From Paraburkholderia acidipaludis NBRC 101816 (GTDB lineage: Bacteria > Pseudomonadota > Gammaproteobacteria > Burkholderiales > Burkholderiaceae), in the NCBI RefSeq assembly GCF_000684975.1, contig NZ_BAXZ01000026.1:1-64000 (forward strand): DNA of 64,000 nt. The letters run 5' to 3'. The notes beneath the pieces are model-generated. The model did no database searches, was not told the DNA's origin, and worked only from the letters and a program-made list of their open reading frames with translations. A program made the translations under genes and the position numbers. Shown here in pieces: positions 43,418 through 52,535 of this stretch. Numbering within the stretch: position 1 is the first letter of the stretch; each line of letters starts with the position of its first letter.

Positions 43418-44373
43418 TGACGGGAAGCGGATGAAGTGAGTTCGGCGAATGCGGCGGGGCTGACGACGGTTTGTACGCCGTCGCGCTCGCGGCGCAGTTC
43501 GTGGATCGCGATGGCGCGGCCATCGCCGCAGAGGGCGAAAAGCGCATTATCGCTTACGTGGATACCGGGGGGCAATCGGCCCGACAGCGCGCCCGAAAGC
43601 GCCGCCGGCATCGCGCCCGGTCGGGCAAGGCGCGCGCGGGCGATCACGAAGCGTTCGCCGCCGATATCCGTGAACGCGCCGGGATAGGGCGGCGCGACGG
43701 CGCGGATCAGGTTGTAGACCTGCTGGGCGCTCTGGCCGAAGTCGATGCGGCCGTCTTCCGGTTTGCGGCCGCCGAAATAGCTGCCCTGCGAGAGATCGTT
43801 GGGCAGGTGCGGCGCTTCGCCGGCGACGAGCGCCGGCAGCACGCGCCAGAGCGTCTGCTCGGCGGCCACCGTGACCTTGTCGAAGACCTGGGCAGCCGTA
43901 TCGTCGGGCAGGATCGGCACCGGCGTTTGCGCCACGATCGCGCCCGCGTCGGGCTTCGCCGCCATTTCGTGCAGCGTCGCGCCGGTTTCCGTTTCGCCGT
44001 TGAGCACCGCCCAGTTGGTCGGCACGCGGCCGCGATATTTCGGCAGGAGCGAGCCGTGCATGTTGTACGCGCCGCGCGCGGCGAGCGCGAGCACGTCGGT
44101 CGGCAGCATGTGCCGGTAGTAGAACGAGAAAATGAAGTCCGGGCGCGCCGCGGAAACGGCCGAGCGCAACTCGGCGCCTTTCGGGTCGGCGGGCGTGACG
44201 ACGTCGATGCCGTGCTCTTCGACCACCGATTTCACGCTGCCGAACCAGATGTTTTCGGTCGGGCTGTCTTCGTGGGTGACCACGAGCGCGACGTCCACAC
44301 CGCCCGCGAGCAGCACCTGCAGGCAGCGTACGCCGACGTTGTGATAGGCGAAAACGACGGCGCGCGGTTTCAT
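43414..44373 (-). CDS. arnA: UDP-Ara4N formyltransferase (ArnA N-terminal domain as a separate protein)
   Basis: A 319-residue 10-formyltetrahydrofolate-dependent formyltransferase. The catalytic triad is Asn104, His106 and Asp142 (AYNMHGSLLPKYRGR, KPDAGAIV), equal to Asn102/His104/Asp140 of E. coli ArnA. SFYYRHMLP and a C-terminal OB-like domain complete it. It formylates UDP-Ara4N. Its start overlaps the arnC stop by 4 bp and its own stop overlaps the dehydrogenase start by 4 bp, so arnC, formyltransferase and dehydrogenase are translationally linked. Confidence 0.93.
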   Translation of the reverse strand: MKPRAVVFAYHNVGVRCLQVLLAGGVDVALVVTHEDSPTENIWFGSVKSVVEEHGIDVVTPADPKGAELRSAVSAARPDFIFSFYYRHMLPTDVLALAARGAYNMHGSLLPKYRGRVPTNWAVLNGETETGATLHEMAAKPDAGAIVAQTPVPILPDDTAAQVFDKVTVAAEQTLWRVLPALVAGEAPHLPNDLSQGSYFGGRKPEDGRIDFGQSAQQVYNLIRAVAPPYPGAFTDIGGERFVIARARLARPGAMPAALSGALSGRLPPGIHVSDNALFALCGDGRAIAIHELRRERDGVQTVVSPAAFAELTSSASRQ

Positions 44374-45419
44374 TTCTGCATCCCCACGCCTTGCGCGGCT
44401 GGCTGCACGGGCTGGACCACGTCCTGACGCGGCGCAGCAGCGACGGCCTCGCCGTTGCGCTCTTCGAGGATGGTCTGCACGAGATAGCGCGGACGCGCCC
44501 GCACCTGCTGGTAGATGCGGCCGATGTACTCGCCGAGCAGGCCGAGCGCGAAGATGATCACGCCGAGCAGGAAGAACGTGATGGCGAACAGCGTGAACAC
44601 GCCTTGCACTTCCGCGCCGATGATGAAGCGCCGGATCAGCAGGAGGACGAAGAGGCCGGCCGAGCCGAGCGAGAGGATCACGCCGATGAACGACAGCCAC
44701 TGCAGCGGCACGACCGAGAAGCCGGTGACGAGGTCGAAGTTCAGGCGGATGAGGCTGTAGAGCGAGTACTTCGATTCGCCCGCGAAGCGCTCTTCGTGCG
44801 CGACCTCGACCTCGACCGGGTTCTGCGCGAACGTGTAGGCAAGCGCCGGGATGAACGTATTGATCTCGCCGCAGCGGTTGATGGTGTCGATGATGTGGCG
44901 GCTGTAGGCGCGCAGCATGCAGCCCTGGTCGGTCATCTTGATGCGCGTGATGCGCTCGCGCAGACGGTTCATCATCTGCGAAGCCTTGCGGCGCCACAGG
45001 CTGTCCTGGCGCTGCATGCGGATCGTGCCGACGTAGTCGTAGCCTTCACGCATCTTCTCGACGAGCTTGCCGATTTCTTCCGGCGGGTTCTGCAGGTCCG
45101 CATCGAGCGTGATGACGATCTCGCCGCGCGCCTGCTCGAAGCCGGCGAGGATCGCCATGTGCTGGCCGTAGTTGCCATTGAGCAGGATCACGCGCGTAGT
45201 GTCGGGGCGCGCGCGGAACTGCTCCGCGAGCATCGCCGCCGAGCGGTCGCGGCTGCCGTCGTTGATGAAGATGATTTCATACGCCGCGCCGAGCTTGTCG
45301 AGCGCCGGATACAGGCGCGCGAACAGCGCCGCGAGCCCGGCTTCCTCGTTGTAGACCGGAATGATGACCGAGACTTCCGGCTCTAGCCTCGTCAAGGTGC
45401 GTTGTTCCGTTTGACTCAT
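44370..45419 (-). CDS. arnC: Undecaprenyl-phosphate Ara4FN transferase
   Basis: A 349-residue GT2 glycosyltransferase. The catalytic domain starts EVSVIIPVYNEEAGLAALFA and has DADLQNPPEEIGKLVEKMRE. Two C-terminal transmembrane helices (about 245-270 and 280-310) anchor it in the inner membrane. It transfers formylated Ara4N from UDP to undecaprenyl phosphate. The start MSQTEQRTL at 45419 is used; an in-frame ATG at 45539 would add a non-homologous leader. A 129-bp gap separates it from arnB. Confidence 0.93.
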   Translation of the reverse strand: MSQTEQRTLTRLEPEVSVIIPVYNEEAGLAALFARLYPALDKLGAAYEIIFINDGSRDRSAAMLAEQFRARPDTTRVILLNGNYGQHMAILAGFEQARGEIVITLDADLQNPPEEIGKLVEKMREGYDYVGTIRMQRQDSLWRRKASQMMNRLRERITRIKMTDQGCMLRAYSRHIIDTINRCGEINTFIPALAYTFAQNPVEVEVAHEERFAGESKYSLYSLIRLNFDLVTGFSVVPLQWLSFIGVILSLGSAGLFVLLLIRRFIIGAEVQGVFTLFAITFFLLGVIIFALGLLGEYIGRIYQQVRARPRYLVQTILEERNGEAVAAAPRQDVVQPVQPAAQGVGMQK

Positions 45420-45548
45420 GAGTGCGTCTTTTCCGTATGTATTCGTAGCGCTTGCGCGTGGTGTTGCGGTCATGTGTACGGGCCTTTCCCTGTCAAGGCT
45501 TCGGCCTGCGCCGTACGCGCGTGCTGCCATGGCCGGCAAGTCGGGCTT

Positions 45549-46703
45549 TCAGCCCAGGCTGTACTGCTCGCAAATCTCGTTCACGGCGCGGCACACGCGC
45601 GCCACGTCGTCTTCCGTCATCTGCGTGAAGAGCGGCAGCGTGACCGTGGTCGCGCCGAACCGCTCCGCGTGCGGGAACATCCCTGCCTTGAAGCCCCGCT
45701 CGCGATAGAGCGTGAAGAGATGGATCGCCGGGTAGTGCACGCCCGAGCCGATGCCGCGTTCCTTCAACTGCTCCATGAATCCCGCGCGGCTCAAGGCGAG
45801 GCGCTCGAGCGGCAGCGTGATCTGGAACATGTGCCAGTTGCTGTTCGCGAAGTCCACAACCGGCAGGCCGACGCCGAGCTTTACCGCCGCGCCGCCCGCG
45901 AAGCCCGCGAAATAGGCCCGCGCAAGCTTGCGCCGCTGCTCGATGAAACGCTCGAGATGCCGGAGCTGGCCGAGGCCGACGCGGGCCGCGACATCCGTGA
46001 GATTGTACTTGCCGCCGAGCACGTCGCAGTCCATGCCGTCGAAGCCGGTGCGCGTGACGCCCTGCAGGCGGTACTTCTGGGCGAGCACGGCCTCCGCTTC
46101 GTCATTGAGGACGAGCGCGCCGCCTTCGATCGACGTGAGGTTCTTGTTCGCGTGGAAGCTGAACGAGACGATGTCGCCGAGCGCGCCGATGCGCTTGCCG
46201 TTCCACGTGGCGCCGAATGCCTGGGCGGCGTCCTCGACCACGCGCAGCTTGTGCTGGCGGGCGATGGCGTAGAGCCGGTCCATGTCGACGGGCAGGCCCG
46301 CGAGGAACACCGGGATGATGGCCTTGGTGCGCGGCGTGATGGCGGCCTCGAGCTTGTCGAGGTCGATGTTGCGCGTGACGGGGTCGATGTCGGCGAAGAC
46401 GGGTGTGGCGCCCACCTCGTAGATCACGTTGCTCGTCGCGACCCACGAGGCCGGCGTGGTGATGACCTCGTCGCCGGCGCCCACGCCCGCGATGCGCAGG
46501 CCGATCTCGAGCGTGGCCGTGCCCGAATTGAAGGTGCGCACCGGCCGGCCGCCGCAGAATGCCGAGAGGGCGGCCTCGAACGCCTGGTTCTGCGGTCCGG
46601 TCGTGATCCAGCCGGAGCGCAGCACGTCGACGACGCCCTGAATGGTTTCTTCGTCGATCTCGGGCCTGACGAACGGCAGGAACGCAACGCTGGACTGGGT
46701 CAT
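45549..46703 (-). CDS. arnB: UDP-4-amino-4-deoxy-L-arabinose aminotransferase
   Basis: A 384-residue PLP-dependent sugar aminotransferase (DegT/DnrJ/EryC1 type). FLPFVRPEIDEETIQGVVDV at the start, DAAQAFGATWNGKRIG, and the PLP lysine in SFSFHANKNLTSIEGGALV. It makes UDP-Ara4N from the UDP-4-keto-pentose using glutamate. It lies between the flippase-like gene and arnC, all on the minus strand. Confidence 0.94.
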   Translation of the reverse strand: MTQSSVAFLPFVRPEIDEETIQGVVDVLRSGWITTGPQNQAFEAALSAFCGGRPVRTFNSGTATLEIGLRIAGVGAGDEVITTPASWVATSNVIYEVGATPVFADIDPVTRNIDLDKLEAAITPRTKAIIPVFLAGLPVDMDRLYAIARQHKLRVVEDAAQAFGATWNGKRIGALGDIVSFSFHANKNLTSIEGGALVLNDEAEAVLAQKYRLQGVTRTGFDGMDCDVLGGKYNLTDVAARVGLGQLRHLERFIEQRRKLARAYFAGFAGGAAVKLGVGLPVVDFANSNWHMFQITLPLERLALSRAGFMEQLKERGIGSGVHYPAIHLFTLYRERGFKAGMFPHAERFGATTVTLPLFTQMTEDDVARVCRAVNEICEQYSLG

Positions 46704-46819
46704 GGGTGCAGGGCTCGTGAAAAATGGGGCGAAACGCAAGGCGGATGGCCTATCTTGCCGAATTGTAATGTTGGGGCGCAATGCGCCGGCTGCAAGCTCG
46801 TGGCGTGCGAGGGCACCCG

Positions 46820-47194
46820 TCAGCTGCGCGCGAGCACGACCACGCCAATCAGAATGATGCCGATGCCGATGAGCCGCTGGACGGTGAGCGGCTCGCCGAA
46901 CAGGTACCACGCCGCGAATGCGTTGACCACGTAGCCGAGCGAGAGCATCGGATAGGCGATCGAGACGTCCACGCGCGACAGCCCGACGATCCAGACGGCC
47001 ACGCTCACCACGTAGCAGCCCAGCCCGCCGATGATCGGCAGCTGGGTGGCGAGCTTCAGGCCGATGGGCAGGATGTTCGCACGGCTGAATTCGAAGTGTC
47101 CAACAGCATTGACACCGGCCTTGAGCAACAGTTGCGCGCACGCATTCAGGGCGACGCCGGCAAGGATGCAGAAGAGGGAAATCGGATTCATCAT
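46820..47194 (-). CDS. EamA/SMR-type small membrane protein, probable Ara4N-undecaprenyl phosphate flippase
   Basis: A 124-residue protein with four helices: MMNPISLFCILAGVALNACA, then GGLGCYVVSVAVWIVGLSRV and PMLSLGYVVNAFAAWYLFGE, ending IGIGIILIGVVVLARS. It resembles ArnE/ArnF, which act as a heterodimer in E. coli. Here there is only one such gene, between arnT and arnB, so a homodimer is likely. It would move Ara4N-undecaprenyl phosphate to the periplasmic face of the inner membrane. Confidence 0.85.
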   Translation of the reverse strand: MMNPISLFCILAGVALNACAQLLLKAGVNAVGHFEFSRANILPIGLKLATQLPIIGGLGCYVVSVAVWIVGLSRVDVSIAYPMLSLGYVVNAFAAWYLFGEPLTVQRLIGIGIILIGVVVLARS

Positions 47195-47306
47195 CGGGCG
47201 GGTTCGGCTATATATGGGGTCGAATGCGGGTGTCTGCGCGGCGTCGGTTTCCTGGTCGCGCCCGGGCGCGATTATCGCTCAAGCGCGGCGCTCGTCCGCC
47301 GCGGTG

Positions 47307-49001
47307 TCAGGGTGAGTCAGGCTTTTCGACGACGACGCGGCGCGTATCACGTGCGATCACTTCCATCGGCAGCCCTTGCGCGGCCAGTTCGCTGTAGCGC
47401 TGCGCCGGGATCAGTGCCAGCGCGTAGCGGTCCGCCTTCCAGCGGTGTTCCCAGTCGGCGATGGTCGGAATCCATTTGTTGGGCTCCTCGGAGATGCCGA
47501 ACGCGAGTTCGTCGGTGACTTCGACCATCGTCATGGTGTGGCGCACGTAGAACGGCAGCGTGTGGTCGAGCACGCCCACCGAGTAGAACGGCGTATCGGG
47601 CGGCAGTTTCGCGATGGCGGCGCGCACGGCGGGCGCGAGCGGCGCGCCCGAACTGAGCGTGCCGAAGACATCGTGGCCCGTGCCCGCAATCGTGGCGAGC
47701 AGGAGCCAGGCGGCGCCCTGGGCAATGGCCGGCGCGGCGGCGCCGGTGCCCGGCGTGCGCTTCGCACGGTTCAGCCACAAGCCGACGGCCGTCGCCACGA
47801 AGGCGACCGCGGCCGCCGCGAACACCCAGACCTGGAACTCGCGGTAGAGCGTATTCGGGTTGCGCGCGTCGCCAAGGCGCGTCAGGTAGAACGAGCCGAA
47901 GGCGAGCGCGAGGCACAGGAACAGGTAGCCGGCCAGGTGGCGGCGCCACTGTTCACGCTTCATCAGCGGCAGGTAGAGGCCGATCACGAGCGCGAGCGGC
48001 GGGGCGATCGGCAGCGTGTACGAGATCAGCTTCGAGTGCGAGGCGCTGAAGAAGAGGAAGATGAAGGCGCTCCAGATCAGCATCAGCGTGACGGGGGCGA
48101 AGCCGTTGGGCTGGCGCGGCGTGGCGAGCGCGTGGCGCAGGCTCTGCACGCTCACGGAAAGCCACGGCAGAAAACCCACCAACAGCACCGGCACGAAGTA
48201 CCAGAATGCGCCGGGGCGGTTCTGCTCGGGCGTCAGGTAGCGGCGGAACTGCTGGACGATGAAGAAGAAGTTGAAGAATTCGGGGTTGCGCTGCTGCACG
48301 AGGACGAACCAAGGCGAGGCGACCGCAAAGAACACGATCAGCCCGCTTACGAGGTAGAGCCGCTTCCAGAGCGCCCAGTCGCGCGTGGCCAGGGTGTAGA
48401 GCACCAGCACCGCGCCGGGCAGGATCAGGCCGATCAGGCCTTTCGAGAGCACGGCGAGGGCCATTGCGGCCCAGCACACCCACATCCACAGCCGCACCTG
48501 GCCCTTTGGCAGGCCGGGGCGCTGGGCGAGCAGCAGGGCGCAGAGCGTGAGCTCCATCCAGAACGACAGGCCCATGTCGAGCGTGTTGAAGTGGCCCATC
48601 AGGTTCCAGTACGGTCCCGTGGCCAGCACGAGCGCCGCGAAGAAGCCCGTCGCCGCGTTGAACACGCGCGCCCCGGTGAAGCCGATCAGCAGGACGCCCG
48701 CGAAGCCCGCGAGCGCCGTGTAGAGGCGCGCCTGCCATTCGCCGAGGCCGAACCACGCGAACGTGAGCGCGTTCGCCCAGGTCTGCAGCGGCGGCTTCTC
48801 GAAGTACTTGTAGCCGTTGTAGCGCGGCGTGATCCAGTCGCCGGTGGCGAGCATTTCGCGGGCCATTTCGGCGTAGCGGCCTTCGTCGCTGGGCAGCAGG
48901 TGTCGCCAGCCGAGTGGCACGAACCAGATCACGGCGAGCGCCACGATGAGGAGCAGGATCGCGGCGCGGTTGAGCGGGGGCCTCGAAAGCGTTTCGTTCA
49001 T
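47307..49001 (-). CDS. arnT: Lipid A Ara4N transferase (GT-C, ArnT type)
   Basis: A 564-residue polytopic GT-C glycosyltransferase with about twelve helices. The first periplasmic loop has the conserved acidic/aromatic region LLPSDEGRYAEMAREMLATG, then DWITPRYNGYKYFEKPPLQT, matching ArnT and holding the likely catalytic Asp/Glu. The C-terminal ~100 residues are a soluble periplasmic domain. It moves Ara4N from undecaprenyl phosphate to lipid A, lowering binding of polymyxin-type peptides. First gene of the cluster; 112 bp to the flippase-like gene. Confidence 0.92.
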   Translation of the reverse strand: MNETLSRPPLNRAAILLLIVALAVIWFVPLGWRHLLPSDEGRYAEMAREMLATGDWITPRYNGYKYFEKPPLQTWANALTFAWFGLGEWQARLYTALAGFAGVLLIGFTGARVFNAATGFFAALVLATGPYWNLMGHFNTLDMGLSFWMELTLCALLLAQRPGLPKGQVRLWMWVCWAAMALAVLSKGLIGLILPGAVLVLYTLATRDWALWKRLYLVSGLIVFFAVASPWFVLVQQRNPEFFNFFFIVQQFRRYLTPEQNRPGAFWYFVPVLLVGFLPWLSVSVQSLRHALATPRQPNGFAPVTLMLIWSAFIFLFFSASHSKLISYTLPIAPPLALVIGLYLPLMKREQWRRHLAGYLFLCLALAFGSFYLTRLGDARNPNTLYREFQVWVFAAAAVAFVATAVGLWLNRAKRTPGTGAAAPAIAQGAAWLLLATIAGTGHDVFGTLSSGAPLAPAVRAAIAKLPPDTPFYSVGVLDHTLPFYVRHTMTMVEVTDELAFGISEEPNKWIPTIADWEHRWKADRYALALIPAQRYSELAAQGLPMEVIARDTRRVVVEKPDSP

Positions 49002-49158
49002 GGTTCCAGACTGTTATGGCGTTCGGGGTTCGTGAGGCACGGCGGCGCGCTGTCGACTCGCGGCGCCGGCCGCGTGCAGGCGCGGCGCGCAAGTGTACGT
49101 CATCGCGCGGCCCGCGGGCTTAATGCGGGCTTAAGGCGCGATCCAGGCTCGAACGGGA

Positions 49159-49533
49159 TCAGCGTTCGATCAAGAGCGCGGCGGCGACCCGGCGGCCCTC
49201 GGCCATCAGGATGTTGTAGGTGCGGCAGGCCGCCTGGATGTCCATCGCCTCCACGCCAATCCGCTTCGCCGCGAGCGCGGCCGTGAGGCGCGGATGCGGG
49301 AAGCGCAGGCGGGAGCCGCTGCCGAACAGCACGACTTCGGGCGCGTTCGCCAGCAGCATTTCAAAGAGTTCGGGAGTCAAGGCATCGAACGCGTTCACTG
49401 GCCAGGGGACGACCGGCACGTCGGGCAGCACGATGATGCTGCTTTCGTGGCGTTCGAGATTGATTTCGACGTAGTCGGTGCCGTAGCCGGTGACGGTGTT
49501 GAGGGCGCCGCTCGAGTCCTGGTGTAGTTTCAA
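49159..49533 (-). CDS. Mth938-like domain (DUF498) protein
   Basis: A 124-residue protein starting MKLHQDSSGALNTVTGYGTD with the family landmarks SIIVLPDVPVVPWPV, PEVVLFGSGSRLRFPHPRLT and IGVEAMDIQAACRTYNILMA. The Mth938/DUF498 fold is also found in the mitochondrial complex I assembly factor NDUFAF3; the bacterial role is undefined. A TATAAT-like -10 (complement of 49612-49617) lies about 80 bp upstream. It is 157 bp upstream of arnT on the same strand. Confidence 0.85.
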   Translation of the reverse strand: MKLHQDSSGALNTVTGYGTDYVEINLERHESSIIVLPDVPVVPWPVNAFDALTPELFEMLLANAPEVVLFGSGSRLRFPHPRLTAALAAKRIGVEAMDIQAACRTYNILMAEGRRVAAALLIER

Positions 49534-49913
49534 AACGGGTTTCCGGATTGTCGCGGTTCGGGTGACGCCGTGGCGTCTTGCGCATTGCGGAAGTTGACCA
49601 ATATCCGCTAAATTATAACTTTTTAGCCGCTGCTGCGGCGTTCCACGCTTCGCGCGCCGTCGCCACGAGCTGTTCGGCCGCTGTTCGGCCTGCCGTCAAC
49701 AAGAGGCAATACACCACGAGGCAACCCCGGGGACACCACCCAGGACGGGACAAGACGTGCGCCCGGCGTCAGCCGTGGCCACCGTCCTTCGCTGCGGCCC
49801 GCGTTTTGACCCCATCGATCAACCCTGTCGATGTCCCGGCCTGGCCGGTGGCGCGCGGGTGCCCACGGGTGTCTGGCCCGATCTAGCCCACTTTATTAAC
49901 CGGATTGCCCGCT
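49534..49913. other. Intergenic region of 380 bp between Mth938-like gene and alaA
   Basis: This stretch separates two divergent genes and should contain both promoters. The sequence around 49594-49625 is AT-rich (AAATTATAACTTTTTAG), unlike the rest, and is the best promoter candidate. No convincing small gene, tRNA or terminator was found. Confidence 0.6.
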
Positions 49914-51152
49914 TTGAAACCGATCCTGAAATCCAACAAACTCCAGAATGTCTGCTACGACATTCGCGGACCGGTGCTCGAACATGCGAAGCGCCTCGAA
50001 GAAGAAGGCCACCGCATCATCAAGCTGAATATCGGTAATCTCGCCCCGTTCGGCTTCGACGCGCCGGACGAGGTCATTCAGGACATGATCCTGAACCTGC
50101 CGGGCTCGTCGGGTTATTCGGATTCGAAGGGGGTGTTCGCCGCGCGCAAGGCAATCATGCATTACGCGCAGCAGAAGGGCATCAAGGGTGTCGAGCTCGA
50201 CGATATCTACATCGGCAACGGCGCTTCCGAGTTGATCGTGATGGCCATGCAGGCGCTCCTGAACGACGGCGACGAAGTGCTGCTGCCGGCGCCCGACTAT
50301 CCGCTGTGGACGGCCGCCGTGAGCCTCTCGGGCGGCACGCCGGTTCATTACATCTGCGACGAATCGAACGCGTGGATGCCCGACCTGGACGACATTCGCG
50401 CGAAGATCACGCCGAACACGCGAGCGCTCGTCGTCATCAACCCGAACAACCCGACCGGCGCGCTCTATTCGGACGACCTGTTGCGCGGCCTCGTCGCCAT
50501 CGCACGCGAGCACGGCCTGATCCTGTTCGCCGACGAGGTCTACGACAAGATCGTCTACGACGGCAAGACGCATACGGCGCTCGGCTCGCTTTCCGAAGAC
50601 GTGATCACGGTCACGTTCAACAGCTTGTCAAAAAGCTATCGCGCGTGCGGCTACCGCGCGGGCTGGATGTTCCTTTCCGGCATGACGGGCGAGAACCGCC
50701 GCCACGCGAAGGACTACACGGAAGGCCTCGGCATTCTGGCGTCGATGCGCCTGTGCGCGAACGTGCCGGGCCAGTACGCGATCCAGACGGCGCTCGGCGG
50801 CTACCAGAGCATCAACGAACTGATCCAGCCCGGCGGGCGCCTCTATCGCCAGCGCGAGCTCGCCTATGAGATGCTCACGGCGATTCCCGGCGTGAGCTGC
50901 GTGAAGCCCGAGGCGGCGCTTTACATGTTCCCGCGCCTCGACCCGAAGCTTTATCCGATCCAGAACGACCAGCAGTTCATTCTCGACCTGCTGCTGCAGG
51001 AGCGCGTGTTGCTCGTGCAGGGCACGGGTTTCAACTGGAAGCAGCCGGACCACTTCCGGGTGGTGTTCCTGCCGAACGTGGACGACCTGACCGATTCGAT
51101 CAACCGCATCGCGCGCTTCCTTGACGGCTATCGCAAGCAGCACGGCAACTGA
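49914..51152 (+). CDS. alaA: Glutamate-pyruvate aminotransferase AlaA
   Basis: A 412-residue class I PLP aminotransferase. Landmarks: NVCYDIRGPVLEHAKRLEEE, GNGASELIVMAMQALL, INPNNPTGALYS, and the PLP lysine in SLSKSYRACGYRAGW. It transfers amino groups between glutamate and pyruvate to make alanine. No ATG exists at the expected start; TTG at 49914 gives exactly the N-terminal length of E. coli AlaA (eleven residues before NVCYD). A TTG at 49905 is the alternative. It is followed by hom (41 bp) and thrC, an order found across Burkholderia. Confidence 0.94.
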   Translation: MKPILKSNKLQNVCYDIRGPVLEHAKRLEEEGHRIIKLNIGNLAPFGFDAPDEVIQDMILNLPGSSGYSDSKGVFAARKAIMHYAQQKGIKGVELDDIYIGNGASELIVMAMQALLNDGDEVLLPAPDYPLWTAAVSLSGGTPVHYICDESNAWMPDLDDIRAKITPNTRALVVINPNNPTGALYSDDLLRGLVAIAREHGLILFADEVYDKIVYDGKTHTALGSLSEDVITVTFNSLSKSYRACGYRAGWMFLSGMTGENRRHAKDYTEGLGILASMRLCANVPGQYAIQTALGGYQSINELIQPGGRLYRQRELAYEMLTAIPGVSCVKPEAALYMFPRLDPKLYPIQNDQQFILDLLLQERVLLVQGTGFNWKQPDHFRVVFLPNVDDLTDSINRIARFLDGYRKQHGN

Positions 51153-51193
51153 ATCCCGATTCCCTTTCAAACTCTTAGACGAACACACGCTGC

Positions 51194-52525
51194 ATGGAAC
51201 CGATCAAAGTAGGTCTCTTGGGCTTCGGCACGGTGGGCAGCGGCACCTTCACGGTACTGCGCCGCAACCAGGAAGAAATCAAACGCCGCGCGGGCCGCGG
51301 CATCGAGATCGCGCGCATTGCCGTGCGCAATCCGGCCAAGGCGACGGCGGCGCTCGGCAGCGAGGCCGGCACGGTCGAATTGACGACCGACTTCAACGCG
51401 GTGGCCGACGATCCGTCGATTGCGATCGTCGCCGAAATGATCGGCGGCACGACGCTCGCGAAGGACCTCGTGCTGCGCGCCATCGCGAACGGCAAGCACG
51501 TCGTCACCGCGAACAAGGCGCTGCTGGCGGTCCATGGCACCGAGATTTTCCAGGCGGCGCGCGCGAAGGGCGTGATGGTGGCGTTCGAAGCGGCGGTGGC
51601 GGGCGGCATTCCCATCATCAAGGCGCTGCGCGAAGGCCTCACGGCGAACCGTATCCAGTACATCGCCGGCATCATCAACGGCACGACGAACTACATCCTC
51701 TCCGAGATGCGCGAGCGCGGTCTCGACTTCGCGACCGCCCTGAAGGCCGCGCAGGAGCTGGGCTACGCCGAGGCGGATCCGACCTTCGACATCGAAGGCG
51801 TGGATGCGGCGCACAAGGCCACGATCATGAGCGCGATCGCGTTCGGCGTGCCGGTGCAGTTCGACCGTGCCTACGTGGAAGGCATCAGCAAGCTCGACGC
51901 CATCGACATCAAGTACGCCGAGGAACTGGGCTATCGCATCAAGCTGCTCGGCATCGCGCGCCGTACCGATCACGGTATCGAACTGCGCACGCACCCCACG
52001 CTGATTCCCGCCAAACGGCTGCTCGCGAACGTGGAAGGGGCGATGAACGCGGTGGTCGTGCACGGCGACGCCGTGGGCACGACGCTCTACTACGGCAAGG
52101 GCGCGGGCGCGGAGCCGACGGCCTCGGCCGTGGTCGCCGATCTCGTGGACGTCACGCGCCTGCACACGGCCGACCCCGAACACCGCGTACCGCATCTCGC
52201 GTTCCAGCCGGACAGCCTCTCGAACACGCCGATCCTGCCGATCGAGGAAGTGACGAGCGGTTACTACCTGCGCCTGCGCGTGGCCGACCAGACGGGCGTG
52301 ATGGCCGACATCACGCGCATCCTGGCCGACAGCGGCATCTCGATCGACGCGCTGCTGCAGAAGGAATCGGAGCAGGTCGACGCGCAGGGCAAGTCGGAAA
52401 CCGACATCATTCTGATCACGCACGTCACGCTCGAAAAGAACGTGAACGCGGCGATCGCGCAGATCGAGAAGCTGGCGACGGTGAAGTCGTCGGTGACGAA
52501 GCTGCGCATGGAAGGACTGAATTAA
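51194..52525 (+). CDS. hom: Homoserine dehydrogenase
   Basis: A 443-residue enzyme. The NAD(P) site VGLLGFGTVGSGTFTVL opens the protein; KHVVTANKALLAVHG and GIINGTTNYILSEM hold catalytic lysine and substrate residues. Residues 350-430 are an ACT domain (YYLRLRVADQTGVMADITRI), suggesting feedback control by threonine. It reduces aspartate semialdehyde to homoserine. The gene ends 10 bp before thrC. Confidence 0.96.
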   Translation: MEPIKVGLLGFGTVGSGTFTVLRRNQEEIKRRAGRGIEIARIAVRNPAKATAALGSEAGTVELTTDFNAVADDPSIAIVAEMIGGTTLAKDLVLRAIANGKHVVTANKALLAVHGTEIFQAARAKGVMVAFEAAVAGGIPIIKALREGLTANRIQYIAGIINGTTNYILSEMRERGLDFATALKAAQELGYAEADPTFDIEGVDAAHKATIMSAIAFGVPVQFDRAYVEGISKLDAIDIKYAEELGYRIKLLGIARRTDHGIELRTHPTLIPAKRLLANVEGAMNAVVVHGDAVGTTLYYGKGAGAEPTASAVVADLVDVTRLHTADPEHRVPHLAFQPDSLSNTPILPIEEVTSGYYLRLRVADQTGVMADITRILADSGISIDALLQKESEQVDAQGKSETDIILITHVTLEKNVNAAIAQIEKLATVKSSVTKLRMEGLN

Positions 52526-52535
52526 GGGCAAGACG

